NCBI GenBank assembly: GCA_021397845.1
Contig: CM038050.1
Location: 147,745,980-147,809,979, forward strand
DNA: 64,000 nt
Reading direction: 5' to 3'
DNA from: Areca catechu
Taxonomy: Eukaryota; Streptophyta; Magnoliopsida; Arecales; Arecaceae
The position numbers were made by a program, and so were the translations under genes. Below are positions 34,666 to 47,263 of this stretch, in pieces. Positions within the stretch are counted from its first letter, which is position 1. Each line of letters starts with the position of its first letter. The notes under the pieces are model-generated. The model was not told where the DNA came from. It ran no database searches and saw only the letters and a program-made list of their open reading frames with translations.

Positions 34666-35309
34666 TGATGGGGATCTCAGAGCAGCACTGATCTCGAAGC
34701 CGCATTGATCCCGGAGTAGCACTGATCCCAGAGCAACACCGATCCTGGAGTAGCATAGATTTTAATAAATTAGTTTGGGATTTATCTTTTATTTTGAATT
34801 AGGATTTGGTTGGTTATGATTGAGATATGGATAGGCTTATCTTATCCTATCTTGTATTTGAATTTTAGTCATCCCTATCTTTTTATCCTGTATTCAAATT
34901 CAAATGAGGGTTGGACAGGTCTATAAATACCATCCTCAGTCCTTTGTAAAAAAATCAGTTCAGTTCATAAAAAAATTTGAGTTTTAAGAAGAGTGATTCT
35001 TCTTGCCTTCGCCTTCGGGCATGGGCGTGATGCCCTAGTTATCCCCCTTCCCATTCAATCTTCTTTATCCCCTCGTGACCTTTGAGATTCATCCTAGCAC
35101 CTCCAAGTATCGAGGAGGGTGTAATGCCCTAGAGATGAGAGGTCTCTTTGTTAGGATGAATCCCAAAGTCTATGAGATCCAGATCCCTATCATACATCCC
35201 CACTATTCCTTCGCCACCCCTAGAGAAAAAAATACCAAAAAAAAATAGTACAGTAATTTAGGTGACTTCTAGGCTCACCAACGATCCTATCCATCTCTGT
35301 CCCCCATCA
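34666..35309 (+). repeat. LARD-F 3' LTR
   Basis: 644 bp, matching 32670-33311 with roughly 25 differences by eye. It carries the same 17-bp repeats (34681-34764). Confidence 0.9.
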
Positions 35310-36176
35310 CACAACATCACTTAAGTCATTTGACTCTGAACCCTCAGCCTTAGACACCAGATTTCAGTAATAGCCACAGGATTAAATGCACTAGTTGGCC
35401 CACACAATTTGGACCCGACCTATTAGGTGTCACCTAGCCCTCTAGGGCAAATTAGGTCTAATTAATTTTGATTAGGCTTTGGTGAGAATGCAAGGAGATT
35501 GTTTTGGGGTCAAGACAGGTTATGACCTCCTGCCCTGATCTGAGATAGCAATTGCCCTTAAGATTAGGTTAAAGAGATGATAGCAATCGATGGTCCTGAT
35601 GCAATCTAAAATAATCAAAAAAATAAAATATTTTATGTATGTTTTATGAGGTGGCAAATTAGGTTTAGGTTGATTAGGTTAGCAATCAAATTGGGCTTGG
35701 GATTGGGGTATGTGGAAGTTGGTTAGGTTTGGTCAAGTAAGTACAGAAATTCAAGAAATTAGGATTTCAGAAGATGCAGATTTTGACAAAGATTCTGATG
35801 CAAAAAAAAATCAAAAAACTTTTAGGATAGAGGATGGATGGTGATGATGAACTCTACCAAATTTTATGCAAATAAAAAATCAAATGATGATGCAAATCCT
35901 AGAGTTTTCAGACTGATATAGAAATCTCAGGTTTTTAGTTAGGGTTTCTAATATGCCAAATTTAGATAAATTTTATTTTTTATAAAATTAATTAAAAATT
36001 ATGATAAAATAGAGGACGAGATATAGAACAATTCATGTAAGTTTCACAGAAAAAATAAAATTTGTAGGTGGTCGAAATTAGATGAAAAACAGACACCTAA
36101 TGCAGTGGACATGATGCAGAAAATTTAGAAATTAGGGTTTTGTGAATCTAATGCAAATGAAAACTATTCTAAACCT

Positions 36177-36188
36177 GCTCTAATACCA
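36177..36188 (-). other. Chromo-2 primer-binding site (tRNA-iMet, one mismatch)
   Basis: The minus strand reads TGGTATTAGAGC; C to T at one position relative to the other elements here. It is 3 bp from the LTR. Confidence 0.85.
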
Positions 36189-36191
36189 AAC

Positions 36192-37744
36192 TGATACGAG
36201 ATGACTCTAAGATTGTAGAAAAAATAGTAAACTAATTTTTTTATAATTTAATTTGTAGGCTATATTCTCAAAATCAAGTAAAGACTAGCAAGATGACTAG
36301 CAATGCAAAGATCATCATGCAGGTGTGCTTATGCAAAATAATAAAAATAACAAGACCCGAGAATTGAGAAATTTCTATCTTAGGATAGTTATCTTCAATC
36401 AAATCAGAGATTAAGAGAAGGAAAGGTTTCTTACCAGTCAAAGATTGAAAGCTTTACAATAGAAGAGGTCACTCACACTCTGATTGGAGCCTGGATAATG
36501 AAGCTTCAGTTCCCTTGAATATGATGGCTGATTTAGGTGGTCCTAGAGGCGAGAAAAACCTCCTCTAGGGAGGTGAAACACCTCGAGGATCCTACAAGCA
36601 TCAGAGGTCAATCAAAATAGCAAGTAATAAAAGTAAAGGAAACTAGGGTTTGAAGGAAACCCGAATCAGGGTTTGAATGGCTAGCGGCTAGAAGCTTGAT
36701 GAAGATCCTTGCTTGGGCAACCTAGGGTTCCTTTCCTTGGGCGTGGCTGATCTCCTGGGATGCAGTAGAAGGCTAGGGTAGCAGAATTCGGCCAAGCACA
36801 AGATGATTCAAAACAAAGAACACCAATCACTCAACACTAGAACTTGAAGACAAAATTTTATCAGGATTTTATTTCATAAAAGAGAAGTGAGTACAAGAGG
36901 GGGAGGGGTGGGGTATTTATAGAGTTCCCATGCCCTCTCCTAACTAAGGTTACACTTAGGTTAGGAATAACCTCTCCTTAAGATATTACAAGTCTTCTCC
37001 TAGTTAGATTATAAGTCCTTCTCCTAGCTAGGCTAGAATTACAAGTCTTAAAATAATTAGGAAAACAAATCCCAACTAGGTTAGAAACTTTGACTAGTCT
37101 TCTCCTTCTCCCTTCATTCTTTGACTTGGTCAACATGTGAGGATGCCTACTCTTGCTTTGATTGGCATGTGGGCTTCAAGGGGCAGCAAGGGGGCCGGCT
37201 CCTTATGGGCTTGGGCTTGGGCGCAGGTACTTTGGGCCTCCAGGAAGCTTGGGCACCCTGGATGGAATATTTCTGGAATAAAAATGGCATCTTGGTTCTT
37301 ATGGACCTGGGCCTTGAATCTTCTCTGGGCTGGGCACAAATGGATCTCTGGAATCAAGTGAGGCCCTGTTCTGGGAATATTTTCTGGCATCTGGAGGGAA
37401 TCTGGGCATCCAAAAAATATATAGAGGGCTTCTGGGCATCATGCAGGAATCTTGGTCCCTGGGTTGGCATACAAAGTCCAATTGACTGAAGTGGGGTCTT
37501 CTGGCTCCTGGATGAGGCCTAGTGAAACTCCATAATAAGGTATCCTCTTCTCTTGTACAAAATTTAACTCATACTGGACTCATAACTGAAGTACAGGACT
37601 CAATAGACTGGTCTAGGTTGAGACAAATCAACTAGCCTCAACTTATTACATGACTCAATCTTAATTGATTACAAAATTATGATAAATGACTAAGTAAACC
37701 AGATAGGGCCCAGTAATCTGTGTCTGATCCTGGTGCCCCCACCA
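36192..37744 (-). repeat. Chromo-2 5' LTR
   Basis: 1553 bp, TGATACGAG to CCCCACCA. It is followed directly by Tat-2 RT sequence. Confidence 0.9.
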
Positions 37745-39228
37745 TTCATCCCTGAATGCTAGCAAGCTATTAAGCAAGAAGTTGACAAGCTACATGCCAT
37801 TAGATTCATCTACGAAGTTGACTATCCAGAGTGGTTGGTGAATATGGTGCTTGTTCAGAAGGCAAATGGTAAATGGCAGGTATGTATATAATTTACTAAT
37901 TTAAATAAAGCTTGTCCAAAAGATAGTTATCCTTTATCTTGAATAGATCAGCTAGTTGATTCTATGTCGAGGCATGATCTACTTAGTTTTTTAGGTACTT
38001 TCTTTAGATATAACCAAATCTAGATAGCCTCAGAAGATGAGGAGAAATGTTCTTCATGATAGACCAAGGGCTCTACTGCTATAGAGTAATATCCTTTGGC
38101 TTGAAGAACATGGGAACCACTTACCAGCATCAAGTTAATAGGGTCTTTAATGATTAAATCAGTTGTAATGTTAAAGTATATGTTGACGACATGCTAGTGA
38201 AGAGCCAGCATATAGAACATCATATGGCGGACCTTGAGGAGACCTTCCAGACCTTGAGAAGCTATCAAATGAGGCTTAATTTGGCCAAGTGTGCCTTCAA
38301 TATATCTTCTAGAAAGTTCCAAGATTTCATGGTCTCTCATTAGATAATCGAAGCGAACCTAGAGAAGATCTAAGTAGTCCTAAAGATGTCACCTCCCAAG
38401 ACCTGGAAAGAAGTGCAATGCCTAGAATAGCATATAGCCACATTGACCAGGTCTGTCGCCAAATCAAGTGATAGATATCTATCCTTCTTCAAAATCTTAA
38501 GGTAGATCAAGAACTTCCACTGGATGAAGGAATGCTAGACTGCCTTTAAGGAGCTTCACACATACCTTGCCACTACCCCACTTCTAACTAGGCTAGTGGA
38601 GGGAGAAATGCTATACTTATACCTGACTACATCTCTAGTTGCAGTAAGCTCTGTCCTCATTCAAGAGGATGAAAGCATGTAGAAGTCAATATACTACACC
38701 AATAGGTTACTGAAGGACATGGAGACTCAATACTCGAGGATGGAAAAGGTCGCCTATGTTCTCTTGATTTCATCCCGATGACTTCAACCCTATTTCCAAA
38801 CACATCCCATCACTGTCCTGACTAACCAGCCCCTAAGGCCAATCCTTTAAAAATTGGATACCTCAAGGAGGATCATCAAATGGGGGGTGAAGCTTAGAGA
38901 GTTTAACATCCACTACTGCTCGCGACCCTCCATCAAAGTACAAGCACTAGCCAACTTTTAGGTAAAGTGCACGCTTCCTAAAGAGTCCAAAGAAGTAGAA
39001 GCAGTAGCCCTCGCCCTGGCGGGTGACCCTTGGATGCTGCACATTGATAGAGCATCCAATGCTGGAGGCTCTAAAGCAAGGATAATCCTCACCAGGCAAG
39101 ATAGCATTGTCATAAAGCAAGCCCTTCGTTTCAGTTTCAAAATCTCAAACAACAAGGTTGAATACAAAGTGCTACTAGCTGGTTTGAGACTGGCCCTTGA
39201 GTTGGGAGTGTTGGTTATGGTCGCATAA
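37745..39228 (+). pseudogene. Tat-2 pol: RT, RNase H and second RNase H
   Basis: The frame continues from PSYKPMK at 25793-25830. RT motifs include KQEVDKLHAIRFIYEVDYPE, WLVNMVLVQKANGKW, LNKACPKDSYPL and an intact catalytic YVDDM (38179-38190). Then comes the RNase H (LVAVSSVLIQED, YSRMEKVAYVLL, HPITVLTNQPLRPIL) up to ~38960. A second, archaeal-type RNase H (WMLHIDRASNAGGSKARIIL ... NNKVEYKVLLAGLRLALELG) follows at 39031-39220, confirming the Tat lineage. Many stops are present. The frame breaks at ~39229, where unrelated AT-rich DNA begins; no integrase follows. Confidence 0.82.
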
Positions 39229-41285
39229 TAGAAGATTGGATTTCAAAATTTTAATCCTTGAAATCTTAGTCAACTGAAATCCTAGACCCAGGACTCCCTT
39301 GATTATATCAATTAACTGGGAAAAATATTAGGGAATAGAAGAATAACCAGTAATGCTAATATCCTTTATTCCATTAGGCACACAAGTGTATGCCCTCTAG
39401 AGGTGATCCACATAGGAACTGGATCAAGGAAGCACTCATCTTTTTTGCTTGACTCTTTCCGGTAGCCTTTCTTCTTTTAGTAGTCTTTCTTTTCTTCTAA
39501 GACTTTTTTCCTTTCGAAAAGTATCTCAAAATCTTTCCAAAAACTTTCTTACTATTCTATTATCCTTTCTAATTCTCTTCCTAAGCCCTTGTCTTAAAAT
39601 GGCAGGCTTGTCTTAAAATAAAAGGCTTGTCCTAACAAGGAAAGGAAAAGAGTTGTTAGGACAAACTTTGGATGCTTTGATTTCAATCATCGAAACCTTT
39701 AAATAGGAAGAGAGGAGGTGCCTAATACACCCTTTTATCAGTCCCTAATCTAATATTTAACATATAAGATAAGATCCTTCGAGCATAAGGCATCTTTAGG
39801 TAGAAAGGTGCAAAGTGAAATGTTGTTTCACTAATATTTTGCGCCAATAGTTGCTTATCATAACTCTTCGCAAAAAACTAATAATTAATCTTTAATTTTA
39901 GAATTAAAGACTTGGTCCAATATCCCAATAAGTGTATAAATTAGAAAGACTATCTGGAAAAAGGTGATTAATAAGCAGAAAGACTCTATCCCATCCTATG
40001 CACCATATATTACAAGCATCGCATCCCTTCACGAAATCATGCCCATTATTATATAATTTGATTGATCAAATCCAGTCCAAATGGATACCTATTAGAGAGT
40101 ATAGGGGCTAAGACTTATCAACAAAAAGATAATTTAATTATAGGACTCTTGGTCCTTCTGCACCCCTTAAAGTGTGTGTATGCCAATATTGGCGCTAAGA
40201 GTCCCAAGCCTTTGGGACTCTTGGTTTAATCAATGGACAAAGTCTATAAAATTAGAATAAATTCCAATTTGACTGCCATAATTAAGGCTCAACCCAATTT
40301 AAGTCTCACTCAAATAAGTTAGCCCAAATAATAAGTATTTAACCCTAATTTAATTAGGTTAGGAGTTAGGCTAGCCAACATATGCTAGTATGTTAATTAG
40401 CTAGATAATTAGGATCCTATGACCCTAATAAAAATATAAATGACTTCTTGATCAATTTCTTAATGTGTGTGATCCTTTGGACTTCTCATCTAGCCAGCAA
40501 TAGGTCTAGGTTCATATCGATTTAGTTTGATTAGAAACCAACTAATCAAGTTATGTTAAATCGAGCTAACCCTAGCTACCAATTTGAATCGTCTTTCAAA
40601 TTGACTCATGAATTTAATCAATTTAATTTATGATAACCTATAATACATGATTGATGTTTAACAAAATGTCATGCATACCCAGAAGATAATAAATTTGATA
40701 AAAATTATTAAAATATCCTTCAATGTCAAGTTACCATGCAATTCAATCCTTCAATCTTTTTTATCTCGAATAAGTGATGAGTATGAAAAATTGTCAAACC
40801 CTCACACTTTATTCATTCAAACCTCAAATCACTAATAAAGACTCGATCGATGAAAGATTAGAAATCCATTTTTAATTTCATCCTACTTTGATCAAAGACT
40901 TCTTGAGTCATCATTTAATAAGATTACACAAGAAAATACTCCCCTTACTAGGAGTGATAGATTCATTATTGACCTACTCATAACCTTCATACACAATTCA
41001 CCATATCCATGAACATCTTGTACATGACTAAGTCATAAATGAGTATGAACTAAAATATAGATTCATGTATATAAGATGCCATGGTAATCTCAGGTCTAAG
41101 GATTACTTGCAGAACTTCCACTAAGAGAAACATCTTTTGACAAGTAAGTAAGACTTCCATAAGATGTTCTTATAACGGATCAATTCAGTGAACTCAACCC
41201 TGATGAGCATCCACATCCTTGTATTAGTATCCCTACATAAGTGGTCTGAGACCAACCACTCTCTTCATCAAGCATCCCTATCAGA
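39229..41285 (-). mobile_element. copia-LTR-like fragment
   Basis: About 2.06 kb of AT-rich DNA without ORFs. Read on the minus strand, some blocks recall the copia LTRs at 23357-25792 and 47891-50302 (for example acctgagattaccatggcatc). Similarity is weaker than between those two, and the ends are not defined. It is bounded by Tat-2 pol on the left and truncated Chromo-3 on the right. Confidence 0.4.
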
Positions 41286-41288
41286 CAT

Positions 41289-43410
41289 TATAGTTTTCTA
41301 AAAATAGCTAGTGAATCGGACATCCCTATCAGACACAATGGTTTTGGGCATACCATATAACCTAACCACTTCATTTAGGAATAGCTTAGCCACTTTTAAA
41401 GCATCAAAAGTTTGGGAACAAGGTAAGAAGTGTTCCATCTTAGAAAAGAGATCGACCACAACATAGATAGAGTCGTGTCTTTGCATGGTCTTTGGTAACC
41501 CTAACACAAAATCCATACTAAGGTCTTGCCATGGACAATCAGGTACCAGCAAAGGGGTGTATAGGTCAGTGTTTTATTTCTACTATTTGGCAACAGCACA
41601 GGTTTGATACTGGGCCACTACTTGGGCCACATTTCGCTTGAGGCTAGGCTAAAAAAATTGGTCTTCAACTACTAGAATGGTTTTGTTCCTACCAAAATGG
41701 CCAGCTAAATCCCTTGCATAGATTTCCCAAATTAAGAATTCTCGGATAGAAGTTCGAGAGATGCACAACCTATTTCCTTTGAAAAGGAATCCATCGTGAA
41801 AGGTATAGTCACTATACATACTAGATGGTCCTTAGCGAATAGATTGAAAAATCTTGCTAAAGTCAGGACAATTTTCATATTCTTCTTTCAACATGTCAAA
41901 TCTTATGACTTCAGTGCTTACAGAGGTCAAGAGCATAGAATGACAACTAAGTGCATCGGCAACTCAATTTTCAGTGCCAGCATGGTGTTTCAAAATAAAG
42001 GTATAAGTCTGGATATACTCTACCCACTTTCCATGCCTAGGATTCAACTTTTTCTGAGAACTAATGAATCAGAGCACCTCGTGGTCTGAATATAAAATAA
42101 ACTCCTGTGGTAATAGATAATGTTTCCAATACCTTAAGGCTTGAACTATCACATATAATCCCTTATCATAAGTTGAATATCTTAACTTTGCTTCATTTAG
42201 TTTTTCGCTAAAAAATGCTACTTGATGATTCTCCTAACTCAAAACTCCTCTAATTTCAACTCCGGAGGCATCACAAGCAACCTCAAGAATCTTTGAAAAG
42301 TCAGGTAACCTCAAAATTGGTGCTTGGATCATTTTCTCTTTGATCTCAAGGAAGGCTCTATTGGCATTCTTAGTCCATTCAAAAGTTTCCTTCTTAATAC
42401 AGTCAGTGATAGGTGAAACAATCATACTAAAATCTCAAATGAATCTCCTATAGAAGGTGGCAAGGCCATGGATCTACATACATCATGTATGCTTTTGGAT
42501 ACAGGACACTCAATTATGGACTTAATCTTTTCTGGGTCGGCAGACACTCCTTCGTGGATAATGACAAAACCTAGAAAAATGACTCTATGGGTCAGGAAGC
42601 TACATTTTTTAAGATTGGCATAGAGGCTATCCTTTCTAAGAGCTTGGCATACTTGTTGAAGATGGCTCAGGTGGTCTTCCTTGGTCCTACTGTAGATTAG
42701 GATGTCATCAAATCAAACTACGACAAACTTTTCGATGAACAATCTTATGACTTGGGTCATGATCCTCATGAAAGTACTAGGAGCATTGGAAAGGCCAAAA
42801 GGCATCACCACCCATTCGTAAAGGCCATCCTTAGTCTTGAAAGCTGTCTTCCACTCATCCCCGGTCTAATCCTAACTTGGTGATAGCCACTCTTAAGGTC
42901 AATCTTAGAAAAAATAGTGGCTTCGACCATCATGTCTAACATATCATCAAAATGAGGAATAGAGAAATGATACTTGACCATTATCTTATTGATGGCACGA
43001 CTATCTACACATTCTCCAAGTGCCATCCTTTTTGGGGGTCAAAAGGGCAGGTACCGCACAAGGGCTCAGGCTTTTCCTAATGAATCCCTTTTGGAGGAGA
43101 TCTCCAACTTGCTTTTATAAATCTAAGTGTTCAGTGGGATTCATCCTATAATGTGGAAGGTTTGGTAAGGTGGCTCCTGAGACTAAGTCTATGGTATGTT
43201 GAATGTCCCTTAATGGTGGGAGGTGATCAGGAAGATCTTCTGGAAACATATCTTGAAAATCTTTCAAAAACTCTACTATTTCTTGGGGTTGCTCCTTCTA
43301 AGATTGATCCTGGACTTCCTTGGTGGACAATATCCAAACTGGTGAAGCCTTATTAATCTCTCATTCTAAATCCTTAGCACTGATCAAATTTAATCCTTGT
43401 TTCTTTTCCT
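41289..43410 (-). pseudogene. Chromo-3 pol, 3'-truncated
   Basis: RT (VDSRAINKIMVKYHFSIPHF ... LKSGYHQVRIRPG) at 43026-42850. In the RT active site the Tyr of YFDD is a stop codon (tca at 42713-42715 on the plus strand), with FDD intact. RNase H pieces follow (MIVSPITDCIKKETFEWTKN ... EVACDASGVEIRGVLS, 42425-42234). The integrase core (MDFVLGLPKTMQRHDSIYVV, SDRDVRFTSYF) runs at 41552-41298 and ends at the truncation. There are many other stops. Confidence 0.85.
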
Positions 43411-45038
43411 TCAGATTACTAGCCCCTCTTTTGGTGTTGTCCTTAGGTGGTGTCGAGTTATGACAATTTTCTTTCCATGGTGGTTAAAGAAATAGAAGTT
43501 GGAACGACCGTATAGGATAGTATCATGATCATGCAACCAAGGTCGGCCTAGAATAATACTGCTAGCCCCCATAGGAAGAACGTCACACCAAACTTTTTCT
43601 TGATAAGATTGGATTTGGACTGTAACTTGGCATCTTAACTTAATGAAAATGGAGGTTGAATCAATCCAAGATACCTTATAGGGGTTGGGATGGCGAATGG
43701 TAGGCAAATCTAAATTTTTGACAGCATTAGTAGAAATGGCATTAACACAGCTCCCATTATCTATGATAATTTTGCAAACCTTCTCCCCTAATTTGATAAA
43801 AGTTTCTAGGATGTTGGTCCTACGCCAATCTTCATGTTCCTGAGTTTGAGTCAGAATACATCTAATGACTCCCATTATCTCAGATGAATCTATAATTTCC
43901 TCATCTCCCTCATACTCATCTACTAAGTTTGATCCTGCTTCGTACACTTCTTCCTCGAATTCTTCATCAGGTTCAGGAGCTCCTTCCTCTAATTCTGCTA
44001 TGTGTAGGGCTCGGAAAGGGCGCTGACTAGTATAGTGGCCAACTTTATGACATCTGAAGCAATGAACATTTTGGTGATTATCCCTTTGAACTTCAGGGGC
44101 CTTAACCCCATCATCCTTGCAACCTAATGGGGTAGTAGGAGTGGGTCGAGTTGAAGGAACTTGACTAGAACTTGGCTTATATCCAGGGGTACTAATCCTA
44201 TTGGGTTCAGGTCGATAGATCATGGGTCCCCTCTGAAATCTTTCACAGTCCCTAGCACTTGATAAGCTTGTTCTTGGTCATAGACTTCTCTCAGGAATAG
44301 TTTCCTTTGAATTTTCTCACGAAGGCCTACTCAAAACCTAGATAGGGTGATGGCCACTGACTCAACCATGCTACATCTCATGATGAATTTATCAAACTTG
44401 ACAATATACTCGGATACGGTTCTGTTACCTTGGCTCAATCTCTGCCATTGATCTAAAAGCCTCTGCTCATAGGATAAGGGTAAGTACTTCTCCTTAAGTT
44501 TGATCTTCATGGCCCTATATGTGACTATGGGCATGTCTCCTCTTTGACGACAAATGCACTCAACATTTTTTCAATACAACCTAGTTAGTCGGACTAACCT
44601 AAGTTTAGTGAATTTGAACTTCCTCTCTTTCTACATCTCATATCACTCAAAGTATTGATCCATGTTACTCTTCCAATCAACGTACACCTTAGGATCTAGA
44701 TTTTCATCAAAAGTGGGTGCATCGAGATGTATGTTCCTAAAGGCTCTTTCCTCCAAATCAGTAAAATCTTGGTGTGGACGTCTAGGGTTATGTTCAGGGG
44801 TGGGTTCGTGGTGATGGGTTCTTGGGCCAATGGGAGTTGGTCTAGGTGATTTAGGTTCAATATGGGTCATACATGTCTCTTCAAGGATCCCGATTTGCTC
44901 CTCCATTTGGTCAAACCTACTGTTTAGTTGTCTGAATTGCTCAGTCGTGGTTCTCATCAAAGTTTCAAGATTGGGATCCATGGTGAGACTTGGTTGAGTT
45001 TGGGAATGTTGGTATGGGATTCCTGGTCTAGTGGTCAT
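43411..45038 (-). pseudogene. Chromo-3 gag and protease
   Basis: The start MTTRPGIPYQHSQTQ at 45038 matches Chromo-1. Gag pieces are 45038-44643, 44534-44331 (LLDQWQRLSQGNRTVSEYIV) and 44223-43411. The zinc knuckle reads CFRCHKVGHYTSQRP, so the last Cys is Arg. The protease motif is KIIIDNGSCVNAIS (DNG for DSG). Both changes fit a dead copy. Frameshifts separate the pieces. Confidence 0.86.
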
Positions 45039-46079
45039 GCATACAAAACCTAGTCTCTAGGGCTCCTAGACCTAGAGTTCAAGTAGCATGAATTGCCAAA
45101 GCACCAATCAAGACTGCAGTCACCCTTTCAATTGGCCAGGTAAGAGGTGGGATTGTGGGAGGCTCCCCTTACTTTTGTGAGGTTCCTAATTAAAAATCAC
45201 AGATCCTCTTAAGGTATTTGCCATTGGACCCCTAGCCTTAGATACCAATATCCATGAGTAAATATAGAATTAACCAATACTAAGCCTCAACATGAAACAT
45301 GAACTTGACTTGTTGATGTCCCTAGTTTAGATTCTTACTCAGTTTTATATTAGGCTTGGGTCAATGCAATATGTGGTCGGTTATTTTTGGGCCAAGAAAA
45401 GGTGATGAAATCCTTCCCTTATCTTTTGATAGGATTTCCTTTAAGTATTTTAGAATGAATGCACAATCAAGAATCTAACTAATCAATAGAATGTAAAGAC
45501 TAAGATAGACATTCATTTTAAAATTTAAATTTCTAAATTTCAAATTTCAAATTTCAAATTTAGATTTTCAATTTTCAAATTTCAAATTTCAAATTTCAAG
45601 TTTTAAATTTTAAATTTTAAAATTATGATTAAGAGAATTCAAATTTGAATTGTACCGAAAATTTAGAACCTAGGTTGTGCTAGAGGAGAAAACATACAAT
45701 GTAGCATTCATTAATTCCAATAATGCAAGCATGCACTTAGCACAACGGACCCTCCAATCTTTGGATCTCATGTCCGCCTTGGCTCATTACTCCCATGGGT
45801 CATAAGTATACTTTCGTATACTCGCTTAGAAGGTGTGATTCCTTCGATTAGAGAGTAAACTAGGAAAACAAAAAAAATATTTTTTTTTTGAAAATTTAGA
45901 TCTGAAATCTATGAAAAAAGATTCTAGGTCTAGTTTGATCTGGAAAGGCTACTTAGGAAATGCATTTTAAACTAAGATATGAAAAGCTATGAGATGAGCT
46001 TTCAGGTCTAGTCCTTAGATGATGTAGAAATTTTCAGCAATTGTCATATCTTGTCCTAATTAACCATGCTCTGATACCA
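45039..46079 (-). other. Chromo-3 leader and primer-binding site
   Basis: PBS TGGTATCAGAGC (minus) is at 46068-46079, 4 bp from the LTR. The leader has a striking AAATTTCAAATTT-type tract at ~45520-45625, as in Chromo-1. No ORF is seen. Confidence 0.85.
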
Positions 46080-46083
46080 AAAA

Positions 46084-47263
46084 TGATGCATGATGAAAAT
46101 GGATTTTAAAACTAAAAAACTTATAAGTCTAAAGAGAATAATGAGTCTACCACATATCAGCAAGTTTCATTCATAAGAGAGCAAATGAGCTTAATGAAAC
46201 AGACTACTAGAAAGTTGTTACTCGCAGTGGAAGTTCATTCATTCGAAAGTAAATGGATCTAATGGCTGAGAAACCATTCTAATTATGATAATTACCTTCA
46301 AGAAATCATACCTAAGAATTTAGGAGGGGATTATCTTACCAATAATGAAATCTTAACTTTGTAAGTGGCTCAAACTTCAATATTCAAAGGACTAGTGGTT
46401 GGATGAGAAGACTACCACTCCCTTGACTGAAGACACCTAACGCAGTTGATTCCAAGGCAAGGTAGACTCCATCCTCAACTCGTGGTCATGGAGGGATTCC
46501 TGCAATAGAGAACATCAATGGGCGTGGAAGGAAATAGAAGAGAGGAAAATGATTGAAGGCGAAGAGAATGATTGTTGGCGATTTCTTGGAGCTTGGATGA
46601 ATCGGTTGGGCCTCACACCCTCTCCCTCACAAAGTGACAATGCAACAAGGCAATGGAAGAGAAGAAAGACTCTTTTTTTTCATTCATTCAATGACTTGAT
46701 TACAAGAGGGTTAGGGGGTATTTATTAACTTCCCTGGCCCGTTGAAATTCGAATTTCATACATGAAAAAGTGGAGTGATAAGTGGGGTGTCTTGACTTGA
46801 ATTCATATTTGAATTCTTTATGCTTTGGGCACAAAAATGGAGTTGATGTGACATGGGAGTAAGGTGGCATTCCATCTTGGCTTGGAGGTAAGGTGGCATT
46901 CCATCTTGGCATGGAGGTTGAGGTGATTTGCTCCATCCAATCTTGATGCTTCTTTCCATGCTTTCATCCAATGGTCTTGATCTTGCCTTGATTAATTTAA
47001 ACTCAACTTGACCAATTATAAGACTAAATTGAACCCAACTTGCCTCTTATGACTAATTACAGGACTTTTGCTGAAATTAAAATTGACTTGACTCTAATTA
47101 CAGGACTCATATTGAAATTCTTAAGCTAAAATTAACTTGACCTTACAGGACTCAGCTAAAATTAAAAGTTGAAACTGAAATGGCTTATTCACTGGTAATC
47201 CACAAGGAGCCTGGATTGATTGGGCTTGATTGAAGTCTCTTTCAAATTCTGGTACCCGCATCA
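46084..47263 (-). repeat. Chromo-3 5' LTR
   Basis: 1180 bp, TGATGCATGATG to ACCCGCATCA. The start is identical to the Chromo-1 3' LTR start for 12 bases. No partner LTR or TSD is available because the other side is deleted. Confidence 0.75.

Larger units (their letters stand above)
32670..35309 (+). mobile_element. LARD-F: small non-autonomous LTR element with captured host sequence
   Basis: 2640 bp. LTRs at 32670-33311 and 34666-35309 start TGATGGGGATC and end CCCCCATCA. TSD cacaa is at 32665-32669 and 35310-35314. A PBS for tRNA-iMet follows the left LTR, giving plus orientation. The internal 1354 bp have no gag or pol. Instead they hold a GC-rich block (~33470-34480) with a NAC-domain motif. 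This is the structure expected of a retrotransposon that picked up host gene sequence. Confidence 0.92.
32472..36176 (-). other. Chromo-2 leader, split by LARD-F
   Basis: Apart from LARD-F (32670-35309) this is AT-rich untranslated leader between PBS and gag. The part 35315-36176 has no ORF and many A/T runs. Confidence 0.75.
25836..37744 (-). mobile_element. Chromo-2: Ty3/gypsy chromovirus carrying LARD-F
   Basis: The ends are TGATACGGG (25836) and CCCCACCA (37744). The flanks are ttcac (25831-25835) and ttcat (37745-37749), a TSD with one mismatch. LTRs are 1562 and 1553 bp. The minus strand carries gag, protease, RT, RNase H, integrase and chromodomain, all with multiple stops. Subtracting LARD-F leaves about 9.3 kb. 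It is inserted in the Tat-2 RT, 38 bp from the copia solo LTR. Confidence 0.92.
41286..47263 (-). mobile_element. Chromo-3: truncated Ty3/gypsy chromovirus
   Basis: On the minus strand: 5' LTR at 46084-47263, PBS at 46068-46079, then gag, protease, RT, RNase H and the first half of integrase. Similarity to the other chromoviruses stops at ~41289 in the integrase core. The integrase C-terminus, chromodomain and 3' LTR are missing. The break abuts a copia-LTR-like segment and has a 15-bp duplication, so a deletion is likely. Confidence 0.85.

Noticed and set aside
37121..37489. 122-codon plus-strand ORF in the Chromo-2 LTR
   Set aside because: Trp/Gly-rich translation of an LTR, with a different frame open in the partner LTR at ~26820-27130; no homology recognised.
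45520..45625. Possible CRISPR-like or satellite array
   Set aside because: It is a simple AAATTT-type microsatellite in a retrotransposon leader, without spacers.
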